A DNA stretch of 64,000 bases, taken from NCBI RefSeq assembly GCF_032062135.1, contig NC_092859.1, positions 130,820,018-130,884,017 of the forward strand, given 5' to 3'. The position numbers were made by a program, and so were the translations under genes. How positions within the stretch are numbered: the first letter of the stretch is position 1; the number at the start of each line of letters is the position of its first letter. The notes beneath the pieces were generated by a model, which worked only from the letters and a program-made list of their open reading frames with translations, was not told where the DNA came from and did no database searches. The stretch is from Pyxicephalus adspersus. Lineage: Eukaryota; Chordata; Amphibia; Anura; Pyxicephalidae. Positions 1 through 12,939 of this stretch are shown one piece after another.

Positions 1-1752
1 GTAGACATAAATAAGAATAAAGCTGTGTAGACTATCACCCATATTAACCTGATTTGTATTCCAAAACCATCATTTCAAGCAAACCTTGCTTTCTGGTTAA
101 CTAGAACCCTTGCAGTTTAGTATTGCCACTGTTCTCAATATCTGTATTGTGTTCTATTGTGTTTTGGATTTAACATGGTTAAATAAGTTTCAGTTTTAAC
201 TACATTTCATTGACCCTGCCTATTCCTGTACTGTCAGACCTTCTCCTGTAAGAATAACAGTGTCCTTTTATTTGGTAGAGAGCAGCCTGATATTTTTGGC
301 TGAACCATTACTTTTGATTTGCATAAATTTGTGACCTCAAGTAAAAGAAAAATGAATGCTTGCTTCAGTGGCCATTCAAAGTTCAGCCGTGTATACCTGC
401 AAGAAGAGTTTAGAAGAGTTTCTTGTGGCAGAACATGATATCAAGCTGGCACATTTCTTTGGTAAAGGGAAATGTAAACGCATTTTTCTAAAAACTAAAT
501 AATTTATTTGGCATTGACTGCAAATGTTTCAAATAGTAATTAACTCCAAAATGGTTGTAATTAGACATTAGTTGTGTACTCATGTTATAAATAATTATTT
601 AAATGTGTGTGTTTATTTTAAAAACGGAGAAGCCGCACTTGCTAAGCATTTGCTGTAAAAATGCTAGTTGCTTGGTTGCCATGCTAATGCTCTGGTTTCA
701 GTCTTTGAGCTAGAGCATAGGTTCCCAACGGCTGCGGTACCACCCACCGGTTGGTGCTAAAGAAATCTAAAGGGGTGCATTTCTTGTCCTAAACATATTA
801 AGGACCAACCGCTGCCACCTTGGGCAATATGTACCGGGATCACCCCCTTTCTCTCCCCCCATCCCACCACAAGCTTTTCCTCCTCCGTTTGATCCACATC
901 ATTTGCATATGGCGTGGCTCAAAAGTGCGCTGTCCTCTGGGGGCGGGATGGACAAGTGTCCTGTCTCGTGTATGCGCATCTCATATCTTTTTTAATAGGA
1001 TTATGCTTCAGTCTGAGCTCTCCGAGAGTGGGCATCTTCTATAGACTTCGCTATCCCTGCCCAGAATAGCTTACAATCTAAGAGGTGGTCACACAATGGA
1101 AGAATCACACAATGGGTAGGTTGTGAGGGTTTTAGGAGAAAGACGACCGGTAGGCAAGTTTGGAAAAAAAAAATGGGTTTTGAGTGCTCTTTAAATGAGT
1201 AGAAAGTAGGCGCAAGAGATTGGGAAATGTGATTTATAATTTTGCTGCATACATACCAGATATAGCCAAGTTACTAGTGTTTTCAGAATTCAGCAGAATG
1301 TTTACCTGTGATTGTTTTAAAACATGGAGTTGGATGATGCTGACCTTATTCCATTTTGACATCATAGAGGTTCCTGGCTGCCCCCTGCCAAGCTTTATAG
1401 AACCCAAAAGACTGAGCTCTTAACTAAGAGCAGGTTGTCCTGAACCTGCCCCCTATGGGGACTTTACAATGGCACCCTGACTCATGATGTGTCATCCTGC
1501 AGAATACTAGGGTTATGTGCTTGACCGGGCTGGAAAAGTCCCCTGAAGCATCTTCTGACTGCTGCAGATCCTCGAAGAGAGCACTTGGCTGGAGGACAGA
1601 ACTGTCAGTCATGACAATGGGATATGTAGTGTTCCTGGCTCCCTTTTTCAGATTTGTGTATAATTCTGCTTCAGATGACCCTTTTATTTATAAAGTCCAC
1701 CTGAGATCAGGAAACAAAGATTAAAGACTATTGTAAGATCAATTGTAAATGT

Positions 1753-2040
1753 TTGGCTACATGTGCAATAATTGTCGTTAGAAAACGAACAATTAACGAT
1801 GATCAATGAACATTTTGAAGGATCGTATTGTGTACAATTCTGTACATGCTGAAACAATACAATCATTCAAATATAATCCACCAATAACGTACACACGCTA
1901 GATACTATCGTTTGAACGATGCAGGAAATGACATGTACAGGAGAAAGTGTATCACAGAACAATCCACGATCGCTGAACAACCGTACACACAATAGATAGC
2001 GAACAGTCGTTGCCCAATTATTGCACGTGTGTATGTAGCC
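1753..2040. mobile_element. MITE-like element with inverted ends
   Basis: Left end ggctacatgtgcaataattg and right end caattattgcacg...tgtagcc are inverted copies of each other over about 20 bp. The interior has no coding capacity and several short palindromes (for example cgttagaaaacgaac). The CGTACACAC-type internal motifs recall the elements at 38041 and 50422, so it may belong to a related family. Confidence 0.6.
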
Positions 2041-2247
2041 TTTCTCCTGTGTTAGGACTACAGCTAAATGTATACTTTAAAAACTGTTTCTATGGTACTG
2101 TGGCGGGAAGCATGGTGGCATCAAAATTTGTGTAAGAATTCTATTGATTGCATATATTATAAGTAGTATCCAAATAATATGCCCTGCCTCTGAAGCAATT
2201 ATAACTACATAACTTTCATGTTTATCATAATACAACTGATCTGAATT

Positions 2248-2337
2248 AGTGTTCTCCCCAGCCCCTATTAGCTGGGTGCACCACCCACCTACAATTTCTT
2301 CCCACCCAGCTTCAAAAAAAATTCTGGGTTGAACACT
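2248..2337. mobile_element. Short foldback MITE-like element
   Basis: About 90 bp, ends agtgttctccccag and ctgggttgaacact, an imperfect inverted pair. The interior carries AGCTGGGTG and its inverse CACCCAGCT, so the whole element can fold into one hairpin. No coding capacity. Confidence 0.5.
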
Positions 2338-3119
2338 CATCTATTGTACTTTATTTGTTCCCATGAACACAGTTTTGAATGGAATTCCTTGAGAGCAAAT
2401 TGGGTTTTGACTTGGAACATGAGTGAAGAAAACATGACCGGAGATTAATAAACACTTGAATTGTTCCCAAGTGAAACACCCAAGTCGCCCTTACCATGAA
2501 TCCAGTGCCTTTTGGCAGAATGCTGGTGCCATATGTTCAAATTACAGAATCACTGTGAGCCAAAGGCAACACATTTCCCAATAGCTTGTGTGAAATGACT
2601 AAGCAGTACATTCATATATAATGACTCAGGTGCCTATTGCGATTTTTCCCTCATAAAATGTTTTCTCCATCTATGTATCTCATGCCCAGTTTTAGTGTGG
2701 CCACAGAGTATTTCAGAGTTTATAGTTTTTTTGGACATGGCTACTAATGGATTTCACATCAGTAATACATTTATCTCTTGAAATTGTATTGAATTAGGAA
2801 TAAACAGTGCAAGAAAAAAAAAATCTAAAAGCAAATGTTGAAGGAGATGTTATTGTCTGGATGTGGTAAAGACCTAATAAAACCATTTTCACATGTACTT
2901 TTTGTGAGGTAACATGAAATTACTATATGTTATGCTATATATGTCCTCACACCTATTTACTGATTTTTTTAAGTAAATATGAACTAATTTTTTTTTGGCC
3001 AAAAAGTCTCTTTTTTTACTCTCTCATTGGCACAAAGCAAACTTGAATTTATAGGAAGAGCCTTATATATTTATATAATCTCTCTCTTTTCATTGTCCTA
3101 TGCCTTCCTCTATGCAAAT

Positions 3120-3237
3120 AGGTTTCGATGTGGGATATGCAGGTTTTCTAGTACGAATATTTCCGTAGTGGTTGAACTCTTTGACTTGTACCTGTTTTTC
3201 AACCTGACTAGCTATGTAACTTTGTGTGAGAAAGGCA
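3120..3237 (+). mobile_element. CR1/L2-like LINE 3' tail fragment
   Basis: The phrase gtggttgaactctttgac followed by tttttcaacctgactagctatgta is the typical 3' end of frog CR1/L2-like LINEs. A second, longer copy ends near 8105, and a fragment of the same tail is at 27262-27305. Confidence 0.6.
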
Positions 3238-3915
3238 CAACCAAAGTGAAGAAATGATTGACCAGTACCTGCCATCCTTAAAAGAAGAGGTCAGCAATGG
3301 TTTCCTGTGTGAATCTTGCATAACAGATTCCATATAGCTACTGTATGTTCAACTACATTTTTTCAGACCCCTTTTGTATGGTAAAATGGAATTTTGTAGT
3401 CACTGTTGTCCATTTCTTCTTTTGTAGTTATGAACTTTAACCACAACATCTTGAAACCTATGTCCATTCTTACTACTGAAACCTAGCAAATCAGAAACCT
3501 TGTATAGGCTGGTCTCTGTAAATTTTGACCTTGGCTTGTTTTGACTTCATATCATATTGTACTAAAGTAGACAACTAGTTTGTCAGTTTTGCCATGCATT
3601 CTTCCTTAGCAGAATTTGGATTCCACATTTAATATTTTACATTGCAAATGTGTTCCTAGTTTTGGTGTTTCCTAAATGGCCAAAGAGCTTAGGGACTATT
3701 CCCTGTTTCATCTAGAACAAAAAGTGTAATGAGTATTTTTTTATGTATATATTTACACATACACTTTTTGGAGAGGTACAGTTTATGAAAGTAAAAACAA
3801 AAATGCATGACTTACCAGCTCAAGGTACTATAGGGTTTGTGGGGCCTCCTATTAAAGAAATATAAAAGTGTACCTTTCCTGTAGATGCCGTTTCATACAA
3901 AATGTAGAAACACAT

Positions 3916-3950
3916 AATTCCACCCCCCCCCCCCCCAAAAAAAAAAAACC
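3916..3950 (+). repeat. Poly-C / poly-A low-complexity tract
   Basis: A run of about 16 C is followed directly by about 12 A. Such tracts are prone to sequencing error, so the local length is uncertain. Confidence 0.85.
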
Positions 3951-4798
3951 GTCCGAAAAGGATCTCATTCTGATCTTTATTAGTGTGATTTTTGAACTAG
4001 GGTAGGGCCACTCGGAGTGGCTTACTATAGACAAATTTCTCAAAAAATTGTAACTTGGAAAGGCTAGTACATACATCCAGATAAGTTGTTTGTTTCACCA
4101 AACCCCTGACCAATGTGACCTGATATCCTTGTTAGTTCTAATTGGGTTTGAAACAGTTCGAAGGAAGCTATGATCTGTAAAAATATTTGATGGTCTATGG
4201 TGGGACTACCTGTTTTATCCCTTGTAAAAGATGGGTTTCAGTCCCACCTTTATAAATCTAACCAGTTGGTATTATGTTCCCTCTGCTTAAATAACATTAG
4301 TGGATTTTAAATCCCATTTACTACAAATAAGGTGGATTAAGACAAGGCTGCCTTCTTTTGACCTTTTTGTTTGACATCACCTTGGACCCTTTAGCCCAGG
4401 CACTTCAGAAACGGCCATATAATACATTTATCAGATGTAGCCCTCAGGAGCATAAAGGCACATTGTTCACGGATGACATTCTTATGTACATTTGACAGTG
4501 CTCCCAACGTGCTACATTTACTACCCCTGTTCACTTCTGGCTCTGGCATCAACCCGCCTCATCCACTACTCTAACTTGTAAAACACAACTTTAATTTTCC
4601 TTTTGGGAATTTATATATGTATTTAGGGATACAGCTAGACCTCTCACTTTCCTTGATCTATCGTGGCAAAAAAAAAAAAACATTGGTATGCCAAATTAGT
4701 GTTGATTTAGACAGATTGTTAATTGCATTGCCTTCATGGCTCAGTTGAATTGCAGCAATCAAAAATAATATCCCCCCTAGGTTGCTATATCCATTAAG

Positions 4799-5104
4799 TT
4801 CTTACCCTAATCCCCAAAAAGGTCTTTCCAGTGAAAGATTCTGAATTTTGTTTAGGGGAACAAGAGCCAAAGAATCAATAAAAACATTGGATGGACTGAG
4901 GGGACCCAATCTCCTTATTTACATGTCAACTTCTTAAACTCAACCTCCTAAATTTTTACCCCAATCCTCAAATAGATCTTATCTCCAGGTTAAGGATTCT
5001 GAATTGTGTTTAGGGGGACAAGAGCCATAGAATAAATAAAAACATTGGATGGACTGGGGAGGAACCAATCTCTTTATTTACATACCATCTTCCTTGCCCA
5101 ACCT
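4799..5104 (+). repeat. Tandem duplication (two copies of about 154 bp) within the L1-like relic
   Basis: Both copies carry attctgaattttg/gtgtttaggggg, acaagagcca and ataaaaacattggatggactg at the same spacing (about 154 bp apart). The copies are diverged by substitutions and small indels, so the duplication is old. Confidence 0.75.
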
Positions 5105-5700
5105 GCTGGCCAATCAGGAAATAGCCTCTTAATCATGCCTGGCTATTTAGATAGCTCAGACACAGCATTCAGTGTTTGTGCAACGTGTCTACACTAGCGC
5201 TGAGCCCCTAGCATTGCTAGCAAGTTCCTATACACTTGTTGGTTAATTCAGTGTTTCCTCTGTCCACCTCCTGTGTTAACACCTTGTTGCCCAGTCTGTT
5301 GGTTCCCAGCTAACTTCCCTGTGCTGTTTCAGTGTTCCTCTCTGTCTGGATATTCCTGTGTCACCTGTGCCTCCTGTTGCTTCCAGTGTCTCCTCTGTTC
5401 TCTGTGTCTGCAGTGGCCCCTGTGTCTCTTATGTCTTTTTCCTGGATCCCTGGCATTTGACCCCTGGCTTGTGACCTGACCTCTACTGCCTGCCCTGACC
5501 CTGGACTTTCTTGACAATTATTCTGCTTTGTGATTTAGTACAATGTATCTTCCTGCCCCTCCTGGTGTGCCCAAGGACTGCAACCTGGCGGTAAGCAGCA
5601 GTGCAACATCTTCACCTACAGAACTTTAGATTGTGTTAGGGTTCCTTCTTTTCCATCCGACCCCTTTTGAGAGATCCTGTATGTCAGCAGAAGCAGCCAA
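5105..5700 (+). repeat. Unclassified repeat-like block inserted in the LINE relic
   Basis: GC-richer than its surroundings and C/T-rich (cctgtg, ctgtgtc motifs). It interrupts the L1-like coding remains. Its tail (gactgcaacctggcggtaagcagcag) resembles leader regions of retroelements I associate with frogs and fish, but I cannot classify it. Open frames inside are low-complexity. Confidence 0.3.
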
Positions 5701-6534
5701 AGGCCAGACCAGATATGGCTACTGTACCAGACTCTGGAGCAACAAAGAATTGCCGTACCTGAACTCATGGGAGGCTAAATATACTGTGCTTGGCACCCTC
5801 TTCTGAGTTTCAATATACACATCCTTGGTAAAGGATATGGTCCCTTATAAGGTTGCCAAGCTTGACCCCCCTCAGCCTTCCTGCTTTGTTTCAAGGGTTG
5901 CAACCAAAGAGGCATGATGGTCCATTTACTTGGTGTACTTGAAACCAAGGTAAGCTGCGTATGGACCTGGGTCTACAATCTCATATGTCATTACCTTCAC
6001 AAACATACCAAAAAGTCCCACAAGTGCTTTATTCAGAAAAGTAGCCATTCCTAAACCTTTTTCCAGGTTGATTCTGTATATAGTTTAGCAGCCAGAATCA
6101 CCATTGCTAAACACTGGGAGAAATCTACACTGCCCCTAGACTTCCTTAAAGCCTGGTTAGTTAAATGGGTTAACAACAGATTGTCTATCATCCTGAAGAA
6201 TGACCTGGCTGATTTTCATAAGACATGGGACCCTTGGATTTATTATATTGCCTAACTATAGGCAGTCATTACCCAGAGGAAACCTTCTCCCCCACATCTT
6301 TGGTTTTCTCTCTTCATTCCTTTAAGTGTTAAACTATGCTTATCTAAGAGCTAATGTTTCTTTCCTCTTATGTTTTACCATTCTTCTCTCGCAACAATAA
6401 TTTTGTTAATAGTTGTCTATGCATGTTCATGTTAGGTCCTCAATACAAAGATTGAAATGTAATATTACATCCATCTGTCCTTAAAGAGCTAAGCTTGGTT
6501 ATTTCAAAGCCATTATTTCTAATTTTAGAGACTC

Positions 6535-8105
6535 TTTAAACACTGCCATGGTACCTATGGATTGGCGTAAGGCCAATGTGGTTCCTATCTTCAAACAGGG
6601 AGCAAAGTTATTACCAGGTAACTACAGACTGGTTAGTTTAACGTCCACGGTTGGAAAAGTCCTAGAGGGTTTGATAAAGAACCAGAGGAGTTTCTTCCAT
6701 TAAAATAATATTATAGGGTGGTAGTTAGCATGGCTTCAAGAAAGACCGAAGTTGTCAAACAAATTTACTCTCTTTTTATGAGGAAGTAAATAAAACAGGA
6801 AGACAGTGGAGTAGCAGTTGATATAGTGTACTTGGTGATATAGTGTACTTGGACGTTGCTAAAGCATTTGACGAAGTACCCCACAGAAGTTTAAACCTAT
6901 TGACCCTAAATTGCATATTAACAGGGTCAATCTGTAAATGGATAGAGAACTGGCTTAAAAACCACATCCAGAGAGTTGTAATTATTTATTCATATTCTGA
7001 ATCTATGGTCTATGGTTATTAGTGGTGTACCCCAGGGTTCAGTGTTGGGACCTTTACTGTTTAACATCTTTATAAATAAAGAGTTTGAGATTTAAAGTAC
7101 CAAAACTTTGTAAACACCAAACTATGTGATGTCCATACACGATGTCTATAATCTACAAGCAGACCTGGATGTACTGTTTGATTGGGCAGCCAAGTGGCAA
7201 ATTACATTTAATATTAGTTAAATGTAAAGTTATGCACTTGGGAGCTAATAACATGCATGCTTCATACTGTCTAGGGTGAATACATTTAGGGGAGTCAGAA
7301 ATGGAAAAGGATCTGGGGGTTCTTGTAGATCATAGACTTATTAACAGCATGCAATGCCAAGCTGCAATATCAGAAGCTAGCAAAGTATTTTCTTGTATTA
7401 AAAGAGGAATTGACATATTCCTACCCTTGTACAAAGCATTGGTCAAACCTCATCTGGAATTTCAAGTCCAAATTTGGGCACCAGTTCACAAAAAAGACAT
7501 TGTAGAAATTGATAGAGTGCAGAGAAGAGCAACTAAGTTATTAAAAGGAATGGAGAAGCTAAGCTTTGAGATTAGCTGAACTGAATCTATTCTCCCTTGA
7601 GAAGTGACATTTAAGGGGGGGATCTGATCACCCTGTATAAATGATTAAATGGTCTATATAGAGAATTGTTTCCCAGTTATTCACCTTGAGATCATTATAA
7701 AGAACAAGCATCTGGTGGAAACAAAGTTTAAGCTCCGGATAAGGAAGGGATTCTTTACTGTAAGGTCTGTGAAAATAAGGAATAGACTCCCTTAGGAAGT
7801 AGTTTCAGCAACTTCTATAGATTGTTTTAAAAAAGCTGGATGCTTTTCTAGAAGTACAGAATATATTTGGATATTAAGGCTTTAAAGTAAAGATAGCAGA
7901 GACACTTGATCCAGGGAACATCCACTTGCATCATGGAATCAGGAAGGAATTTTTTTCGCGTTGCAGCAAATTGTACCAGGGTTTTTTTTGCCTTCCTCTG
8001 GACCAACTATGTCCATGGAGGTTCATATATGGGATATGTATATTTCCCTAGTGGTTAAACTTGATGGACTTATTGTCTTTTTGAACCTGACCTACTATGT
8101 GAAAT
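6535..8105 (+). mobile_element. CR1/L2-like LINE fragment (reverse transcriptase C-terminal half and 3' end)
   Basis: A plus-strand frame-shifted RT reading includes WRKANVVPIFKQG, the LDVAKAFDEVPH block, GVPQGSVLGPLLFNIFI, and then an intact stretch at 7301-7579 with EKDLGVLVDHRL, LYKALVKPHLEF and DRVQRRATKL. These are diagnostic of CR1/L2-clade LINEs. The 3' part has ggaaggaattttttt and cttcctctgga, and ends ttgaacctgacctactatgtg. Multiple stops and indels make it a dead copy. Confidence 0.85.
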
Positions 8106-10322
8106 ATGGAAAATAAAGGCCCTGTAATAAATGAACAACCTGTTCAACCCCTTTGCACCTTAGCCAGTTCGATGCTTATTGGTGGCTGTAGAGAAGTAAG
8201 AACAATTTGAGATAAAATACGTCTGATGGCTGGAAGCAGTTAGTCACATTCAACTGAACTTGTCTTTAAAAAGTTGAAGTCATTTTTCAGCTTTCCAAGC
8301 TATCAGAACATTCACAGGCAATGCAGTGGGAATTTTCATTTTTCCTTAACTGGACCTATTTTATAATTCACATTTGACAAGACTCAGTAAGCCACAAGTC
8401 ATTATTGCCAAATCACATTATTATAAGTTAAAAAAGCATTTTTCTTGCTATAAATTAGAAATTTAATGCTACAAAGCTGTATAACAAGACCTATATCTAA
8501 GCACAAAATTGGGTATAAAGAATCTAGCAAGTCAATTGTTTTCAAGAGTAGAGACCCAGTTTGATATATTAAATAAAAACAGCACCTGTAAGCAGGAAGC
8601 AGAACTGGCATGTTGGAAAAATATGCCTCAGTTAACTTGTATGTACAAAGTATACATAGAAACCACTTTAAAAACATTAATAAAGTTGTAAAAATAAATG
8701 AAAAGTTCCCGCCTGGTGGTATCTAACATAATCCCCTAAATGTAATAAACCACTGTTTTTTTTTTTTGGTGCTTGGAGGTGCTTCTCATGCAGTTTGCAA
8801 AATAAAGGTGATCACAGAGGTTAAATATTCTGTGTTGCATTAAAATGATTCAGTGCTCTTACCACAGGGTATCCGGTTTTAATAGAAGTTGTATTGTACA
8901 AACTGGGCGTAAACACATTAAACTAAAGTTTTTCTTTAGTGTCTTGTTATCCATGGCGGGTCTGGGTATGGTGCTGAGTAATCTGGGAAACAAGTCAGAT
9001 TCTTGAGAGTTAGCTTTATTTTCCATTGCTGTCTTTTGACTATAAAACCTTCTAACTTTCAAGTGATGAAACAACTGGCGTAGAAGAGTTCCATTGCACA
9101 TGCTTTCCCTAGACTTACATGAACCTAGAGCATAAGTCAGAATGTAAGCTGAACTCATTATTTTAAATTAACCTTAGTTTTTATTATTACTTTTATTTTG
9201 TATTCGTTATACTATTAGTCAAGGAAGAGATCATGCACACATCTGTTTTCTTTATCCTCTACTTATGCATCTTTATATGCATATAGGAAAATAAAAAAAG
9301 TATTTTAATCTCTGCTTAAATCTCTGCTACATACACTGGTATTTATTAAAAAACTATCAATCTATATATCATCTATGGTCATGTAAAATTTTAGAGAAAA
9401 GAATATAAGGTATATCACCCCCAAGAGTATTTATATCTAAATTTTAATGTGAAGTCTTCAAGGCAATATAAATAAAATTAAACATATGAAATTTTTGTTA
9501 GTTACAGCCAAGTGATCAGAAAACTCTTCTCATTAACATATTCTGTAAATCCTAAAGTTATGCTTCCATATTACATATTCATTTTCTTTCATGATAAGAG
9601 TGTCTTCCTGTTTTGATATTTCTCGTTCATTACATCCTACCACCTCTTATAACAGACATAAAATTGAGCAAGCCGATGATGAAGGAAAAAAACTTACTTG
9701 CTGTATCTAGTAATACCTTTCAATGATACTTGAAATGGGTTTGTTTAAAGCCTGCTATCAACCCAGTCATTCTATCTACCCATTCTTTTTCTATACCAGC
9801 CATCAGAGAAATAGCTGTTGCTTCCTAGTATGGGGGAGCTTGTGCTATCCTCTATGATGCACTGCTCAAGTCTATAGGTCAATCACAAAGTTCACACAGT
9901 GGGCCATGATGGTACGCTATGACATCCGGTATTTTGCAGCCGGAGTCATGTTAAGGTATAGTTGCAAGGATAAGGCTTTTAAGAGACCCTGTCACTTTTC
10001 TCTGATAAAGAAGGTGAGAAGGTCTTTTGTGTAGAAGCACACGTGGCACTGATATGTAATTTCAAAGGATTTTCAGCTTTGATGTAAGAGTAAGATAATC
10101 TTTGCATGCAAACAAAATGGTAAAAATATTGGCTGATAGCTTAAGTAAACCTATCATAGGGGAAATGTGGCGGTTGCTTTTACTGACCTTCTATCCTGAT
10201 TCTTGTACTAAGCCATTGGCATCAGGTTCAAGTCACTGCCTTAGATGAAGTATGTGGATCAGGAGAGAGAGAGAAAATAGTCAGAAGTACTGTATGTGTT
10301 TGTTCCAGGTCAGGGACTCAGT

Positions 10323-10505
10323 GGGCCTAATTTATTAAAACTCTTCCACACTGGAGAAGATAGAGTATATTGGGGGAACCTGGATCTTCCAGCAAACATT
10401 AGTTGTTATTGGTTGTCAAATGTTTTCAATCCCAGTCCAATCAACCATGTCCTCCCATGATTGCCCATCTTCTCCTGTCTTAGAAAGCTTTAATAAATCA
10501 GGCCC
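10323..10505. mobile_element. Foldback element, ggcctgatttattaaa family, copy 1
   Basis: Begins gggcctaatttattaaa and ends tttaataaatcaggccc, inverted copies of each other. The interior has tctggagaagat-like and atcttctcc segments facing each other, so the element is nearly palindromic. No coding capacity. It is the most diverged of the five copies in the window. Confidence 0.75.
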
Positions 10506-12475
10506 TGTGTGTAAATAAATGTAACACTTTGCCCAAGGCTTACTCTCTTTTTTTTTTTTTTGCTCTATCTCTGTTACCCTGCTGGGGAGATTCAATACGC
10601 TATTTGTCCTGGTAATCACCATCACCAAAACAGAAAATGAAAGGGAAGCCAACATTTAGAGTTGTCACCTAAGCAAGGGCCCTTTATCAGGCTGGCCATT
10701 GACTAATGCACTAATTTTTTTTTTAACTATAAAAAGTCTTAAAAACAAGCTTAGCATATTCTAAAACATGCATTTTTAATAATTCATGTTAGTTAAAAAC
10801 AATATTGCTTTCTGCAGTTGTCCTTTAAGCAAGAGGTGAGGGAAAATTCCCTAATAGGGGCAAATGTTCAGATGATAGCTGTTTAAGACCTCCTTACCTT
10901 GGTGAGATTTGCTTTCAGTTCCTTTTATGTATCCATAAAAAGAAAATATCCATTAATAAAAATCTCCAGACACGGACAGCAACTCATACTTGACAGAGGT
11001 TGTATCCTATTCCCTTACTCTACACAACATACACAAATGGGTCAACATGACAGGTATGTAAAGTGAGCAGTAGCAGCTTTGTTGTTTTTCCCATGGCACG
11101 TCCCTTACCTCCGACAGTTTGACAGTGTATATTGGTGAGTTTTATGTAATCATTTCTAGATCAGAAGTATTAAAAACAAATGAAAAACATGGTTTGTTAT
11201 TACCAAGGCTGTGCAGTCGGAGGTGGATTCAGTACATTCAGGTACACAATATTTGCTTCCCACTTCACAGCCCTGTTTTTTACTATTGTGATTCATTACC
11301 TTCTCTAATCTTCAACAGACAACTTTATGTAGAAACATATACCATATTATGGTTTTATGATCTTGGTTTAATTGGACAAAAAACATTAATGATTTTGACT
11401 CATTTTCTGTTGGACGAAGGGATGAGAATAATAAAAAATGATTGCCTCGCCCCTTTATCTATTATCTATTTGTTCCTTTATATAAGTGCTCAATATATGG
11501 GGCAGTGCAGAGGAATAAAGGGTGTATAGCGCAATAAAGGTTAAATGGAACTTTGGTATGAGATTTTGGTTACGTTTCTTACAGAAGCTTCTTTGCTATA
11601 TTCCTATGAGACATAATTTACTGATGTATTCATGGCTGACAGTTTCAAAGGTGGTCCAATACCAAAACAATATTCTCAGCTGACTTGTATAATAGTGCTA
11701 ATCAGAACATGATAAGCCCACTTTACCACAAGGATAAGGATCTTTACATCATTTGACTCCCTTTTTCCTATTTAAAACATGGATTCCCAAACTCGTATCT
11801 TAGTGTTATAAGTTGAGCTTTATGAGTTTGTTGGTGGCACCACTGACTAGGCTGCAGGGATGAACTTAATAGTGGCAAACAGTACAATTTCTGGATTAAA
11901 TACACAAAAACAACAATAATTTAAGACAAAATATTTCACCATAATATTGGGAATCGGTTTTCTCATGTTGTAGGTGTATAGTATTTTCTTAATGCTACAA
12001 GAGGCACAAATTACTTATCAGAATAACAGGGAAGAATATAGAAGGATGACCAAACAGGCTCTAAATCCTGAATGTGACGAGACATATATCTAAAAAATAG
12101 TGTCTTGTTTATTGTGGCCTTTCCCATGAACTAAATGTATGTGATTATAGACACCACAGTGCATTAAAACCACCAATATAAAAATCAACAGCAGACATAT
12201 TCATTGTAAAATTCACAGCAGTAGTTTGGCTGCTGATTTATTTTGTACAATTATTGGATTTTTACTTCTTCACACATATGAAAGACAGCTGTTTTTTCAA
12301 TATGCAAAACTAAGTACCACAGGACATTACAAGAAAGCATACTTGTCTTGGTCTTCCCGTCAGTATTAAATTAAGCATACAGTAATAGTTGTTGTATGGT
12401 TAAAAAAAATAAAAAGCAAACACAATCCAAACTGTTTTGGTTTGAAAAATGAAAAAAAAAAAAGTCTAAAATAAT

Positions 12476-12481
12476 TTTATT
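12476..12481 (-). promoter_or_regulatory. Candidate fbn1 poly(A) signal AATAAA
   Basis: Plus strand reads tttatt, so the minus strand carries AATAAA. A long T run follows 12-25 nt downstream on the minus strand. No other AATAAA or ATTAAA lies between here and the miR-29 matches. The AATAAA overlapping the stop codon (13362-13367) is too early to be used. Confidence 0.5.
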
Positions 12482-12679
12482 GTATTACTCATGAACTGAG
12501 CCTTTCATATGAATGCCGCTGGGTACTTCTGATGTGCAACGTATGTCATATATTGTATAATGGCACTGAACTCCCTCTGATAAGTACATGTGGTCAGCTG
12601 ACCTCAGTGCATTGACCTAGTCACCAAATATTGCACCACTAGGCCTGTGTATATGTTTTACAAGTAGTTGGTCTCTGTA

Positions 12680-12686
12680 AGCACCA
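12680..12686 (-). promoter_or_regulatory. Second miR-29 target match (7-mer) in fbn1 3' UTR
   Basis: The minus strand reads AATGGTGCTT, a 7-mer match to miR-29 positions 2-8 with pairing continuing to positions 9-10. It lies 254 nt downstream of the 8-mer site, within the inferred 3' UTR. Confidence 0.5.
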
Positions 12687-12939
12687 TTCATAAAGAAAAC
12701 CCGAAACCTCATGTTAGGTTTTTTAATCTAGTTTACAATTGCTCCAAGGATAAATAAAAGCTTGAATACAGTATACACACATGTCATTTACATGACATAT
12801 AGAGATAATTGAGATAAACTATAGCTAACTTTGGTTGAGTTTGTAAGTTGAAAACAGTTTAGGCAGAGTAATGGTTGGCTTCTAAAATGTGTATATATTA
12901 CAGTGCATTTATGAAAAAAATATTTTCGAAAGAAGTTAC

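Larger units (their letters stand above)
4320..6255 (+). mobile_element. Tx1/L1-like LINE relic, ORF2 fragments, rearranged
   Basis: Decayed reverse-transcriptase pieces read on the plus strand. Around 4325-4495 is GLRQGC..LLTFLFDITLDPLAQAL followed by LFTDDILMYI, the L1 RT block with the FADD-type motif altered to FTDD. Around 4799-5104 a later RT segment is present twice in tandem. Around 5890-6255 is the C-terminal end, with CFKGCNQRGMM and FLKAWLVKW then FHKTWDPW. Stops and frameshifts throughout, so it is inactive. A GC-richer block at about 5105-5700 separates the parts and may be another insertion. Confidence 0.6.
1..12449. other. Intergenic region downstream of fbn1, rich in repeat relics
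   Basis: I recognise no host gene here. In human the next gene downstream of FBN1 is DUT, but I see no dUTPase motif. Individually listed are MITE-like elements (1753-2040, 2248-2337), CR1/L2 tails (3120-3237), a Tx1/L1-like relic (4320-6255), a CR1/L2 LINE fragment (6535-8105) and a foldback element (10323-10505). Near 730-1050 and 11203-11276 are further segments that look repetitive (the latter with the motif AAGGCTGTG and its inverse CACAGCC). 8200-10300 and 11530-12440 show nothing I can name. Confidence 0.6.

Noticed and set aside
5273..5517. Cysteine- or basic-rich open frames on both strands
   Set aside because: Low-complexity C/T-rich repeat text (ctgtgtc runs) within the rearranged LINE region; no real similarity to a protein.
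11119..11529. 136-codon plus-strand open frame
   Set aside because: It covers a repeat-like segment (aaggctgtgcagtcggag) and shows no domain, signal or conserved motif.
1..12449. DUT or another neighbour gene of FBN1 downstream
   Set aside because: I looked for dUTPase-type motifs on both strands and saw none; only LINE and MITE relics are supported.
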